Shown here: one piece after another, positions 1 through 8,760 of the stretch
Layout of the letters: every line of letters starts with the position of its first letter
Position numbering within the stretch: the stretch's first letter is position 1
Source: Ralstonia pickettii
Lineage (GTDB): Bacteria; Pseudomonadota; Gammaproteobacteria; Burkholderiales; Burkholderiaceae
Assembly: GCF_030582395.1 (NCBI RefSeq)
Contig: NZ_CP104381.1
Span: 2,108,001 to 2,172,000 of the forward strand
DNA: 64,000 bases
Reading direction: 5' to 3'
Translations under genes and position numbers: made by a program
Notes under the pieces: generated by a model
Seen by the model: only the letters and a program-made list of their open reading frames with translations
What the model was told of the DNA's origin: nothing
The model's database searches: none

Positions 1-32
1 CTGATGGGTCGCTTGTTGAGGCGCTGAATACC

Positions 33-227
33 TTACGGCTGCGCCGAAGGCGAAAACTTCTTGCCGTCGTACGTACAGCCTATCGAGACGAACACGTCGT
101 CCGGGATCAGCACGGCCTGACTTCCTTCTGGTGGCTGCCATGTATCGGTTTCGCCGTCCCAAAGCACAATGTTCGTGACGGTCCCTTTCTCTACGATCGC
201 GTAGGTATTTGCCATGTTGGTCACCAT
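33..227 (-). CDS. Small phage protein downstream of the tail fibre
   Basis: A 64-residue protein that starts inside the stop region of the tail-fibre gene (its ATG precedes the fibre TGA by one base). A second in-frame ATG at 215 would give a 60-residue form; neither start has a strong ribosome binding site. It has no cysteines forming a motif and no membrane segment. Small proteins behind tail fibres are often fibre chaperones or structural additions, but nothing in this sequence proves such a role. The coupling to the fibre gene is seen; the function is unknown. Confidence 0.6.
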   Translation of the reverse strand: MVTNMANTYAIVEKGTVTNIVLWDGETDTWQPPEGSQAVLIPDDVFVSIGCTYDGKKFSPSAQP

Positions 228-1924
228 TCGAAGATAACGATTCCGCCACTGCCTGGCTGCCCGAAATTATTATTTGCGCCTCCCGCACCGCCAGCACCGT
301 ACGCGGTACCGCTGCCGCCGGGATAGCCAGAGTTGCCGAGGCCGCCGCCTCCGAATACAGAAGGCGCACCGTTGCCGCCGAAGTAACCGCTGCCGCCACC
401 ATAAACACCAATCTGCCCAGGCACACCAGATGCACTAAGGTAAGGGGCGACGTTGGCACCCGAAACGGTAGGCAGGACACCACCGCCGCCCTGCGCGCCA
501 ACGCCAGTAGCGGAAATCACGCCTGATGGTGAACCACCAGGGCACGAGACGGAGATGCCAGTGCCTGTGATGGTGGTCGTACCACCCAAACCGCCTGAGC
601 CACTGGTCCCCTGCGCACCGCCTGCGCCCACGGTAAATGAGATCGTCTGCCCTGGAGTTACTTGCAGGATACCTTCGCTGTATGAACCGCTGCCGGCTCC
701 TCCTGCGGCCGACGAAGCAGCGATGCTAGCGCCGCCTCCGCCGCCTGCACCCACAGCACGATATTTGAGTTTGGTCACATTCGCCGGTACAACGAACGAT
801 CCGCTCGACGTGTTTGCCGACATGTTCGTGATCAAGCCCTGGAGCTGGCCGAGTGGAACCGCATGCTGGCTTTGCGTTGCGGTCGCGACCTGCTCGGGGG
901 CACCAGAACAGAACAGCAACACATGCTGGCCGGCGCCACCATTCAACGTCGGGTTCCAGAACACCAATGCATCGCCGCCCGCAACCAGCTCGCCACCCTG
1001 CAGTGGCTGATGCGCACCTCCAACCAAGGCGTAGGCCGTGCCGGTGGTGTTCAGCGTGGAAGCGCCAGTGTTCGTTGTCTTGACCTTGAACCAGAACGGC
1101 GCCCAAGGCACTGGAGCCGTCAGCGCTGGCGTGTAGGCGACCACGTATGCGTTCGCGGTACCGGTGTCGATGCCGACGTTGGAGCTGCTCGCCTGCGCTT
1201 GCCCGAATTGAACGGCGTGCGTGCTCAACGTTGCTGCCGCGACACTCTCCGGCGGCTGCACGATGTTCGTCCCATCGCCTGTGACCTTCTGCTGTCCAGC
1301 AGCCAATACGACGCCCGTCCCGCCGGCAGTCTTGGCAGTGATGGTGAACGCCCCAGTGGTGTTGTTCACAATCGTCCAGTCCCGAATCCAGGCGGGCAGG
1401 ATGACCTGGATGTTCCCCGTGAGCGTCCCGGCCAGCGTGATCTTGTTCTTCGCCGCTTGCGCCGGCGTGAGCGTGACGTTCGCGTTGGTAAGGCCGCCGA
1501 TAGCGGTAGTGCCATAGGCACGGCCAGGAACCCATTTCGTGCCCGCGCCGGTGTCCGGGTTGTCCGTGTTGTTGTCGTTCAGGCTGACCCAAGTCCCTTG
1601 AAGGTCTGCGCTCATCAGCTCGGCGCCGTTGGGGTAGCCGCCGACGTTCGTATCCGCCGCAAACGAAGAGCTGAAGCTGTACAGTCCACCCGCGTGCGAC
1701 CACCGAGTCGACTGCGTGATCATGTACAGAATGCCGTTCATGTCGAGACCAGCGGGCGGAATGCCACCGGCCACGAGAGGCGTGCGCGTGGCCGGAGGAA
1801 AACCGTCGGTGAACGACGCCCCACCGGGATTGCCGGGAAGCTGCGACGCCTCGGGGATGGTGTTCTTGCCGCCGCCTGACGCGAACGGCAGAGGGATCAG
1901 GGTGGGTGTTTGGGTCGACTGCAT
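221..1924 (-). CDS. Phage tail fibre / tip adhesin with glycine-rich C-terminal domain
   Basis: A 567-residue protein. I start it at the ATG preceded by AAGGAAAC rather than at an in-frame codon further upstream, which would run into the previous gene. The N-terminal ~80 residues have the Pro/Gly-rich look of fibre proteins that dock on the baseplate (GGGKNTIPEASQLPG, then a GLDMNGIL stretch). The middle is Thr/Asn/Ala-rich and beta-prone. The last ~150 residues are packed with glycine runs (GGGGGAS, GGGGLGN, GAGGAGG) and end GGIVIFEW. This matches the glycine-rich adhesin domain at the receptor-binding tip of many phage fibres. It probably recognises the host surface. The gene sits at the distal end of the baseplate operon, as expected for a fibre. 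Confidence 0.85.
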   Translation of the reverse strand: MQSTQTPTLIPLPFASGGGKNTIPEASQLPGNPGGASFTDGFPPATRTPLVAGGIPPAGLDMNGILYMITQSTRWSHAGGLYSFSSSFAADTNVGGYPNGAELMSADLQGTWVSLNDNNTDNPDTGAGTKWVPGRAYGTTAIGGLTNANVTLTPAQAAKNKITLAGTLTGNIQVILPAWIRDWTIVNNTTGAFTITAKTAGGTGVVLAAGQQKVTGDGTNIVQPPESVAAATLSTHAVQFGQAQASSSNVGIDTGTANAYVVAYTPALTAPVPWAPFWFKVKTTNTGASTLNTTGTAYALVGGAHQPLQGGELVAGGDALVFWNPTLNGGAGQHVLLFCSGAPEQVATATQSQHAVPLGQLQGLITNMSANTSSGSFVVPANVTKLKYRAVGAGGGGGASIAASSAAGGAGSGSYSEGILQVTPGQTISFTVGAGGAQGTSGSGGLGGTTTITGTGISVSCPGGSPSGVISATGVGAQGGGGVLPTVSGANVAPYLSASGVPGQIGVYGGGSGYFGGNGAPSVFGGGGLGNSGYPGGSGTAYGAGGAGGANNNFGQPGSGGIVIFEW

Positions 1925-1934
1925 TCCAGTTTCC

Positions 1935-2582
1935 TTAGTAGAAGGTGCCTTGGTCGAACGGCGCTGCACTCGCGCCGGCTTCAGCAAAGCCAAAGACGTT
2001 TGGCGTGGGAACCTGCGCCATCGAGGCAAGCACACCGGTCGGGCGCGGCAGCACGCCAGACTGCTGCACGATCGCGACCTCCCACGGTTGGAGATAGAAC
2101 TCGAACGTGTAACGCATCTGCATGTTTCCCAGGTCGTTCACGTAGCAGCGACCGCGGCCTGCAAACAGGTTCTGCAGCAGTTGGTTGATGCTTGGGATCG
2201 AGCAGTCCGTGATGTTGGCCAACGCTTTCGCGAGGATCAGCGTCTTAAATGCCGCGTCCTGCAGCACGTAGGTCTGCGTGCCGGGAGTGCCGGAGTAAAA
2301 AACGCCCTGGTCGAATGGCGCGGCGCTTGCCGTGCCGGCTTCTGAGAACCCAAGGTTGACCTCGGTCGTCGGGATGGCGAGCTTGCGGCCATTCTCCAGG
2401 CCGACGATCTTTCCCCAGATGTCGAGCCCCTTTCCAACAGCCGTGTCCACGTTCCAGATCAGGTTATAGAAAGCATCAATATCGGCGCTCGGGTCGATAT
2501 AGCCATCCATGTTTTGAATCAACTGGACGAGGGTCGGGCTGTTCGCATACTGCGAAAGAATGGTCTGCTCAACGTTTTTCAT
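1935..2582 (-). CDS. DUF2612-like phage baseplate protein
   Basis: A 215-residue protein directly after the baseplate J gene (adjacent, no gap) and 10 bp before the tail fibre. The N-terminus (VEQTILSQYANSP ... DIDAFYNLIWNVDTAVGKGLDIWGKIVGL) fits DUF2612, a family found between baseplate J/gp47 and fibre genes. It probably links the baseplate edge to the fibres, in the place P2 gpI occupies. An unusual feature is an internal repeat: an EAG/SAAPFDQG/FY motif near residue 80 recurs almost unchanged at the extreme C-terminus. The family assignment is from recall, and the exact role is inferred from gene order. Confidence 0.75.
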   Translation of the reverse strand: MKNVEQTILSQYANSPTLVQLIQNMDGYIDPSADIDAFYNLIWNVDTAVGKGLDIWGKIVGLENGRKLAIPTTEVNLGFSEAGTASAAPFDQGVFYSGTPGTQTYVLQDAAFKTLILAKALANITDCSIPSINQLLQNLFAGRGRCYVNDLGNMQMRYTFEFYLQPWEVAIVQQSGVLPRPTGVLASMAQVPTPNVFGFAEAGASAAPFDQGTFY

Positions 2583-3812
2583 TTAAACCGCTGTGACAGA
2601 AATATTGGCTGCCGATATTGTAGGCGTTTGATTGATGCCGACTGCAACAGAATTGGCATTCGCCACGCCAATTCCAAGTTGAATCGACAACAACTCGACA
2701 GACGGATCGACGGCCATGACACCCGGGTAGTAGCGGCCAGCAAATAGGGTGATGCCAGCCCGCGCACGCGATCCGCCATCCGCGCCGGTAAATGCATTGA
2801 TGATTGCGTTTTTAACCAATTGCACATAGTTAGACGGCAAATTGGGGGTATTTACCAACTGCACGGAGAAAAAAATCGGCGTCGGTGTCAGCGTTTGATA
2901 AGTGACTGAATATTGCGGATAAGGCTGCTGATATCCATCGGTGTCATATACCGTGACGGTCGTATTGCCGTTGTAATTGCAGCCCGGCGCCTTCTTCGTC
3001 CAGATGGCGTTCCCGATGTCCTGCGCCGCGCCGCCATAGGCACCCACATACAACGAGTTCGGCGCCAGCGTCACACCACCGATCGTGAGCGGAGTCGAGT
3101 TCGGGTTGTCCGTCACATAGGCATCAAGCACACCGGCCACATTCAGCACGCGCCCGCGCACGGCAGGTACCGAGCCCGAGGCGTTCTGTGCGACCGACTG
3201 CCGGCGGCGAAACTCGAAATCGGCGCGGCTCTCCACCACGTTGCCGGCCACGCCAGACACGACGCTCACCGTGTCCCAGCCAGGGATCGCCTTGTAGATC
3301 GAGACCTGATTCGCCGCCGGCACTGGCGTCGGGCCGGTGACGGTGCACGCAAACGAAAGGGTAATAGAGCCGCCCGCCGGAATCGTGCCGGCCTGCGTGC
3401 ACACGTAGGTGTTCTGGTTCTGGTCTTGGATCATCGCGCCGAGCGGGATCGGCGCGCCCAGGCCGCCGCAGGCGATCTCCAGCACCGTCGGCTGGGCCGG
3501 ATTGCGCTCGATGAAATAGATGCGGCCGATCGCATCCTGAAACCGCCCGTCGGCCGTGTCGGGGTCCACGCCGTTCACAACTTCCAGCATGTCGTCGTTC
3601 TTGGCGCCCACGATCGCCGTGAGACTTGACGAGAGCTGGCCTTGCGACGTCTTTGTGTTCGGCGTGCCGTCGGTGTTGGTGGTGTTCAGCTTGCCGCCAA
3701 ATGCGGCATTGATGTCGGCCATCGCGCCGGCCAGGATGGCAGACTCGGCGGGTACAACGGGCCCTGTCGGTGCCCAGTTGATCGGCGGGACGCTGGAGGA
3801 TGGATTTGCCAT
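2583..3812 (-). CDS. Baseplate J / gp47 family protein
   Basis: A 409-residue protein with the pattern of baseplate J-like wedge proteins. It has an N-terminal region ending in SSSLTAIVGAKNDDML, a central GRIYFIERNPAQPT-type motif, and a C-terminal half of alternating beta strands including YPQYSVTYQTL. The wedge protein joins the hub to the fibre-carrying periphery in contractile tails. Genes on both sides (a gp25-like protein upstream, a DUF2612 protein downstream) match the usual baseplate order. The last ~125 codons (2583-2960) are clearly more A+T-rich than the rest, which suggests a recombined segment. Confidence 0.88.
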   Translation of the reverse strand: MANPSSSVPPINWAPTGPVVPAESAILAGAMADINAAFGGKLNTTNTDGTPNTKTSQGQLSSSLTAIVGAKNDDMLEVVNGVDPDTADGRFQDAIGRIYFIERNPAQPTVLEIACGGLGAPIPLGAMIQDQNQNTYVCTQAGTIPAGGSITLSFACTVTGPTPVPAANQVSIYKAIPGWDTVSVVSGVAGNVVESRADFEFRRRQSVAQNASGSVPAVRGRVLNVAGVLDAYVTDNPNSTPLTIGGVTLAPNSLYVGAYGGAAQDIGNAIWTKKAPGCNYNGNTTVTVYDTDGYQQPYPQYSVTYQTLTPTPIFFSVQLVNTPNLPSNYVQLVKNAIINAFTGADGGSRARAGITLFAGRYYPGVMAVDPSVELLSIQLGIGVANANSVAVGINQTPTISAANISVTAV

Positions 3813-3820
3813 GGAAGACC

Positions 3821-4174
3821 TCAGAAGTCGATGGGCAACGTAACGCCATCGGACGTGGTTACCTGCACTTGGCCGGCGAGCGTGCGGTTATCGAAGCCGG
3901 TGATGTAGCACTGCGCGTCGACGACCCCGGTAACAGTCATGGCGGCGGCCACGATGTCGGATTTCACGAGCTGCAGCGGCGGATATTCGCCGAGGATGTC
4001 GTCCCAGTACGGAACGCCGTCTTCGGTGTTGAACCAGCACTCGCCCAGGAAGGTGCGCACCGCGCTGGCCACGTCCTGAGCGATGGCATAGGGCTCGTCT
4101 GCCATGGCGATGTTGCCGTTGGCGTCAGCGCAGAGGTCCCAAAGGGTGCGATCGAGAAGAAGGGTCGAGGCCAT
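3821..4174 (-). CDS. gp25/GPW-like baseplate wedge protein
   Basis: A 117-residue acidic protein whose start overlaps the stop of the preceding baseplate spike gene by one base (TGATG). The text LWDLCADANGNIAMADEPYAIAQDVASAVRTFLGECWFNTEDGVPYW is broken here by domain: residues 8-30 hold the ADANGNIAM turn, and residues 33-55 a helix followed by GVPYWDDILG. This is the conserved core of gp25/GPW-like wedge proteins, which carry a lysozyme-like fold without activity and initiate sheath assembly. Position between spike and baseplate J supports the call. Confidence 0.75.
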   Translation of the reverse strand: MASTLLLDRTLWDLCADANGNIAMADEPYAIAQDVASAVRTFLGECWFNTEDGVPYWDDILGEYPPLQLVKSDIVAAAMTVTGVVDAQCYITGFDNRTLAGQVQVTTSDGVTLPIDF

Positions 4175-4944
4175 CAGTTCACATTCCCGCTGTTGCCGCT
4201 GCCCGGCTGGACGCCGTTGTGCGTGTGGGTGTCGTCGATGTGCTTGCCATTCGCGAAGACCTGGCCCACGAAATTGAAGATCCCCGTGATCGTCGCAGCC
4301 GCCCCAGATACGGCGCTGCCGACCATGCCACCCAGGAACGTGAGCAGGCCATCGATCGTCACTGCGTTGCTGAACGTCGACTGCGGCGAATTGACGGTGA
4401 ACGACGTGGACGCGTCGACCTCGACGAGCGGCGCCTGCAGCGTGAGCTTCGTCGGCGAGACGACGGAGATGCCAGCCGCGCTGAACCGCACATACTGCAG
4501 TGGCGCACCGTTCAGAAAGCCGCCCAAGTAGAGGCCATCGGCGACATCAAAGATGCGCTTCGACCCCGGGTTCGCCTGGGCCTTGTTCACCTTGACCGAC
4601 GAGATGTCGCGATCCTCGACGATAGCCACGCCGATGTCGCCGACCTGCGGGTCGATGATGACTGCGTTGGTGCCGCCCTGAAGCCGAAAGTACGGCAGGT
4701 GATAGACGGTGCCGTGCGGCATGGCGTTGTTCCAGCCGTCGAGCTGGTTCACCAGCGGCTGCACGTCGACGAAACCGACCGGGCTCACGCCGCCGGAATT
4801 CGTCACCGCCTTCACTTCGACGAGCTTCGCCCCGCTGATCTGCCGCAGGATCTGCCAGATCAGGAAGGATTGAGCGGTGTAGTCGTCCGCGCTGGTCTGC
4901 TGGCCAGCGGCGCCGCGGTAGCCGTTGTTCTCGATGTCAGCCAT
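4174..4944 (-). CDS. Baseplate spike / gp138-like (gpV-type) protein
   Basis: A 256-residue protein. The ATG at 4944 is chosen because it overlaps the stop of the preceding hub gene by eight bases; the frame stays open further upstream but only as a shadow of that gene. Residues ~30-120 form an OB-fold-like domain (VEVKAVTNSGGVSPVGFVDV, then GDIGVAIVEDRDISSV) as in gp138/gpV spike proteins. The C-terminal part is a repetitive beta-helix-like stretch that ends in a His-containing tip (HIDDTHTHNG), typical of iron-binding spike apices. It probably pierces the outer membrane when the tail contracts. Confidence 0.82.
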   Translation of the reverse strand: MADIENNGYRGAAGQQTSADDYTAQSFLIWQILRQISGAKLVEVKAVTNSGGVSPVGFVDVQPLVNQLDGWNNAMPHGTVYHLPYFRLQGGTNAVIIDPQVGDIGVAIVEDRDISSVKVNKAQANPGSKRIFDVADGLYLGGFLNGAPLQYVRFSAAGISVVSPTKLTLQAPLVEVDASTSFTVNSPQSTFSNAVTIDGLLTFLGGMVGSAVSGAAATITGIFNFVGQVFANGKHIDDTHTHNGVQPGSGNSGNVN

Positions 4945-5806
4945 TTGGCAGGGGCACTCCCAAGATGCGTGTGAACCATTGGCCGTTCGGCGTCTCGCTT
5001 TCCAGCGTGTGCATGGCGTTCGAGACGAGCCACGTTCCGCAGGCCATGGTGAGCGTGCTTTGCACCTGCACTTTGCCGCCCGGCTTGATCTGCGGGCTCC
5101 ACAGCATCGATACCTCGATGCCGTTGCTGGCGAAACGCGGATAGCCGCGCATGCCCTTGGCTTTCGAGATGAGCGGAATGCCCTCCGGCGTGTCGCGCGC
5201 GGCATCCTTCGGCCAGATGGCCAGCGTGTCGCGGTCGATCGTCATGCAGATGTCGGCGGCACGTGCGCAGGCCTTCGCCTGCATCAGCGCGGTACCGGGG
5301 AAATACGGGTTGGAGAGTTGCACCTGCACGCCGTTGTTCTCGAACGCAAAGCCCATTTGCTCCGCCAGCGCACCCATGATGGTGGCCACATCCGCCGCGC
5401 CCTGGATGCTCAGCGCTTCGACCGGCTTGATCGAGGCGGCCAAGCCCGCCACGCCGATCACCTCCAGGCAGGAGTCCGGCGCGCCGTCCATGTTGATCCA
5501 CGACTCGCTGATCGTTCCGCTGTAGGCGGTGCTCATGCCCGTCTCATCATCGCCCGCCGCGATCAGGATCTTGTTCTTCAACCGCACTGCGGAATTGACC
5601 AGGCCGATGGTGGTGAGCTGGTTCATCATCTCGATCGGCAGGCCGAAGATGCGCGCATGCACCGCCGGCATGGCCTCGCCGTAGGTGGCCTGGATCATCG
5701 CGTGCACACGCAAGCCGGTGAGCGTCATGGTGTCCGAACCAGTCTCGCCGAACGTGCCGGTACCGAGCGTGATGGTCACGTCGATGCGCTTGCGTGTGAA
5801 GCTCAT
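4937..5806 (-). CDS. Baseplate hub protein
   Basis: A 289-residue protein lying between the baseplate plug (ATGA overlap upstream) and the spike gene. The N-terminus (KRIDVTITLGTG, then LTGLRVHAMIQ) and the later VSMLWSPQIKPGGKVQVQS segment fit the hub family that connects the tail tube to the spike (Mu gp44/T4 gp27-type in function). No enzyme motif is visible. The call rests on fold-like sequence pattern and on a classical hub-spike-wedge gene order. Confidence 0.75.
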   Translation of the reverse strand: MSFTRKRIDVTITLGTGTFGETGSDTMTLTGLRVHAMIQATYGEAMPAVHARIFGLPIEMMNQLTTIGLVNSAVRLKNKILIAAGDDETGMSTAYSGTISESWINMDGAPDSCLEVIGVAGLAASIKPVEALSIQGAADVATIMGALAEQMGFAFENNGVQVQLSNPYFPGTALMQAKACARAADICMTIDRDTLAIWPKDAARDTPEGIPLISKAKGMRGYPRFASNGIEVSMLWSPQIKPGGKVQVQSTLTMACGTWLVSNAMHTLESETPNGQWFTRILGVPLPNG

Positions 5807-6105
5807 AGGTCGGCCGCCTCCAGGTACACGAGCAGGAAGCGCGAGCCCAGGCCGTCCGATGACGGGTCACTGGTTCCCTGCGTGTCGGCGAACATCAGAT
5901 CGCCAACGAAGCCCAGATACGGATGGCGGATCAACCGCACTCGATCACGGCAGACGATGCCGCTCTTGACGGCCACGTTGTTGATGGCCAGGTCGAGATA
6001 CAGGCCCGTCGTCTTTTGGTAGACGCTGATTTGGCAATTCTGGCCGGCGAGCAGAACGGAGAGCTTCTGCGACGGCGTGGCAGCAACAGGTATCACCAGC
6101 ATCAC
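5803..6105 (-). CDS. Baseplate plug protein
   Basis: A 100-residue protein coupled on both sides by ATGA overlaps. The pattern VIPVAATPSQKLSVLLAGQNCQ at the N-terminus, continuing into ISVYQKTTGLYLDL, is that of the small phage baseplate plug family (Pam3 plug gp18-like). These proteins close the tube at the baseplate. Length and position between the distal-tail-like protein and the hub fit well. Confidence 0.78.
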   Translation of the reverse strand: MMLVIPVAATPSQKLSVLLAGQNCQISVYQKTTGLYLDLAINNVAVKSGIVCRDRVRLIRHPYLGFVGDLMFADTQGTSDPSSDGLGSRFLLVYLEAADL

Positions 6106-6758
6106 GCCCCCTTCGAGCCGATGAGCGCGGCCTGATCCGTCGTCGGCGCCTGCGGCTGAACCTGCCCCTGCGATGCCGGATCAGCAGATGATGGGTTCTG
6201 CGTGTTGGCAAATTGGGCGACGGCCGTCACGCGCACTTCTTGGAGATAGACGTTGACCTTGAGCAGCGTCACGCCGTCGCGCACCTCGCGCCGGTTGTCG
6301 TAGGCCACGATGTTGGCGCTCGTGTAGACACGCTCCGGCGTCACCACCTTGTAGAGGTTGGTCGATTGTTTGGCAGCCTCGATCGCGGCCAGGAACTTCG
6401 CGCGGATGGGCAGCAGACGCCCGCAGACGAGCTGCACGCGCGCGTCGTATGGCACTTGCACCTTGTTGTAGGAGGTGAAAGCGCCCTGCTCCTGCGGGTA
6501 ATCCGAGATTCGCGAGTCGCCCCGGTATTCCAGCGTCGTCACCGTGTCAGCGAGAGCGACACGCTTGCCGGACTTGTCGAAGATGCCGTAGACGGGCCGC
6601 AGAGCGTCGTTCAGGATGCCCAGCAGGTCACCCGTAGCGAGTTGGCCAGCCACGCGCAGCGGATCGATCTCGGCGAGCGGATCGCGCAGCATGGGCGGCA
6701 CGCCCGGCAGCGGCGGAACGTCTGGAAAGGCCGGAACAGAGAGGGTCGGCATCGGCAT
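6102..6758 (-). CDS. Distal-tail / baseplate protein (Dit-like)
   Basis: A 218-residue protein following the tape measure gene by one base and overlapping the plug gene by ATGA. It begins with a Pro-rich segment (PAFPDVPPLPGVPP) and then a beta-rich core containing DYPQEQGAFTSYNKVQVPYDARV. That core matches the phage baseplate family found directly behind tape measure genes in DUF3383-sheath phages. The Gln/Pro-rich tail (residues ~190-218) looks disordered. It probably forms the first ring below the tail tube. The role is inferred from family and position. Confidence 0.72.
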   Translation of the reverse strand: MPMPTLSVPAFPDVPPLPGVPPMLRDPLAEIDPLRVAGQLATGDLLGILNDALRPVYGIFDKSGKRVALADTVTTLEYRGDSRISDYPQEQGAFTSYNKVQVPYDARVQLVCGRLLPIRAKFLAAIEAAKQSTNLYKVVTPERVYTSANIVAYDNRREVRDGVTLLKVNVYLQEVRVTAVAQFANTQNPSSADPASQGQVQPQAPTTDQAALIGSKGA

Positions 6759-6759
6759 A

Positions 6760-8760
6760 TCAGCTCAGCCCCGTGTTGGCTTGGGTGACCATCGTCTGAC
6801 GCTGCACCTCGGGCACGAAGTCGCGGGCGATCCCCGCAGCGTCTGTTGCCTGCGTGTAGACGTTGATCGGCCCGTTGATGTTGGTCTCGCTGCTCGATGT
6901 GCTGGTCGGCGCTGGCAGCACTGGCGCGGCAGCGGCGGGCGCCATTGCCGTCTGCTGGGCGATCTGCGCGGCGTTGGCCTGACGCAGCGCCTCTGAGTTC
7001 TGGCCGATCATGGCGCGCAGCTTCGCGCCGTACTGCGGATCGGTGGCGTACTTGCCGGTCAGCGCATCCGCGTAGGCCATCGGGTCGTCGGAATGCTTCC
7101 GGGCTTCCGCGTAGGCCTTCCCCGTCGCAAGCAGCTTGCCGTGCGCGTCGAAGGCATCCGCCAGCGAGTCGTACTTGGCGAAGCGCTGTTTGACCCGCTG
7201 CGCGACGCCGTTGATGACCTCGGTGGTCTCGGCTTCGACATACGGCTGGCCGGCGGTCGCCTTGATGCCGAACGGGTTGTTGCTGCCGGCCGGCATGCGC
7301 TTGCCGAAGCTGCTCTCCAGACCGTACTGGCCAAGCGTTACTGCGGCGGGCACGCCGTATTTCTGCTGGGTTGCCACCGCCGCGTTCACGGCGTCCGGGC
7401 CGGCCTTCTTCACCAGGGTATCGGGCAGCGACATGAAGGCCGCCACATCCTCGTTCGATTTCCCGGTCATCATCGCCGACGCCTTCGCCGCGACGGCCTT
7501 GAGGAACTCGCCCGCCGGCAGATCGGCGGAAGCCGCCAGCCAATCGCCCTTCTTGATGTCTTCGATGCCCTTCGCCTGATCCGTGTCCGGCAAGCCGAGG
7601 GCTTTGGCAGCGGTGAGGCCGAGCAGCACAGCGATGGCAGCGGGCCCCAGACGCCCGATCAGGCCCAGCGACGACCCGACACCGCCCAGCGCGCCAGCCA
7701 GTTGCAGCACGGGGCTGACGATCGAGAGGATCTTCAAGCCGATCAGCGCCATCAGCACGACCTTCCAGCCGCCCAGGGCCTGCACACCCTTGTCGAGCTG
7801 CTCGAAGAACGACTTCACATCGGCGATCACCTGTTTCCAGTCGATGCTGTTCACCCAGGCGGCGAACTGCTCGGCCATCTGTCCAACCTGTGTGCCGATC
7901 TGGTCGGCGTGCGCAGAAAACCATTTCGACAACCGTTCGAGCAGCCCCATGATGGTCTCGAACGCGGGCGCCATCGCGATCACAACGCGCTGCGCGTTGT
8001 TGCTGATGCCTTCCTTGAAATCCTTCCAGCGGTTGTTCAGGGCACGCAGGCGGTCGGTTTCCTGCTCTGACAGCTCGTTGAGCTTCTGCTGGCGCTCCAT
8101 CTCCGCGCGGAGCGCCTGCGGGCCCTGCATGAGCGCGTACGCCATCGCGCGGGTGTAGCCCTCCTGCTGCATGGCGAGGATGGCAAAGCCGGTGCCCTGG
8201 GTCTGTGCGAGCTTCTGCGCGATCTCGGCGTCACGCTCCAGCTTCTTGATGGGGTTGTTGGCATCGCTTACGTCGGCATTCACGCCCGCGCGGCTGGCGT
8301 TCAGCAGGTACGCCTCCAACCGTTTGTCGAGCTCGCCTGTCTTCAGCTTGGCGGCCTGCTCCTGAATGCCCTTGAGCGCCTCGTCTGCATCGCCCACGGA
8401 AGCGCCAAGCCGGTCGAAGCTCTGCTCGACGGCCCGCACCTCGCCGGGGACCATGCCGAGTTCGCGCGCGAGCTGCCCGGTGGCAATGGCGCTCTTGATG
8501 GTGTCGCCCGCGAAGTCGGCCAGACCCTTGATGCCCAGGCCGGCCGTGAAGATCGCCACCAGCGCGAGCACCTCGCTGCGCACGCGCTTGAACGAGTCGG
8601 CGGCGCGCTTGTTGCGCTCTTCGATCTCTTTCGCGGCGCGGGTCTCTTCTGCGGTGAGTTTCTTGGTGGCTTGTGACGCCTCGGACTTGCCACGCTTGAA
8701 GGCGGCAGAGTCGAGGCCCAGGGTCACAATCAGCGCGTCAACGATCGTCGCCACGGTCAC
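6760..8760 (-). CDS. Tail tape measure protein with C-terminal glucosaminidase-like domain
   Basis: A 666-residue protein starting at GTG, chosen because GTGA overlaps the stop of the frameshifted chaperone extension. Residues 1-300 are helical and charged (AAKEIEERNKRAADSFKRVRSE; a coiled coil), followed by hydrophobic stretches near 340-395 that could enter the host membrane. Residues ~465-600 hold a muralytic domain of the FlgJ/glucosaminidase type: GQYGLESSFGKRMPAG with a glutamate in the catalytic position, then NNPFGIKA and YDSLADAFDAHG. It sets tail length and probably opens peptidoglycan during DNA entry. Low-complexity Ala/Pro sequence follows to the C-terminus. Confidence 0.87.
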   Translation of the reverse strand: MTVATIVDALIVTLGLDSAAFKRGKSEASQATKKLTAEETRAAKEIEERNKRAADSFKRVRSEVLALVAIFTAGLGIKGLADFAGDTIKSAIATGQLARELGMVPGEVRAVEQSFDRLGASVGDADEALKGIQEQAAKLKTGELDKRLEAYLLNASRAGVNADVSDANNPIKKLERDAEIAQKLAQTQGTGFAILAMQQEGYTRAMAYALMQGPQALRAEMERQQKLNELSEQETDRLRALNNRWKDFKEGISNNAQRVVIAMAPAFETIMGLLERLSKWFSAHADQIGTQVGQMAEQFAAWVNSIDWKQVIADVKSFFEQLDKGVQALGGWKVVLMALIGLKILSIVSPVLQLAGALGGVGSSLGLIGRLGPAAIAVLLGLTAAKALGLPDTDQAKGIEDIKKGDWLAASADLPAGEFLKAVAAKASAMMTGKSNEDVAAFMSLPDTLVKKAGPDAVNAAVATQQKYGVPAAVTLGQYGLESSFGKRMPAGSNNPFGIKATAGQPYVEAETTEVINGVAQRVKQRFAKYDSLADAFDAHGKLLATGKAYAEARKHSDDPMAYADALTGKYATDPQYGAKLRAMIGQNSEALRQANAAQIAQQTAMAPAAAAPVLPAPTSTSSSETNINGPINVYTQATDAAGIARDFVPEVQRQTMVTQANTGLS

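Noticed and set aside
863..1879. Long plus-strand frame (338 codons) opposite the tail fibre
   Set aside because: High-G+C shadow of the real minus-strand gene; Arg/Pro-rich product, no ribosome site, no domain.
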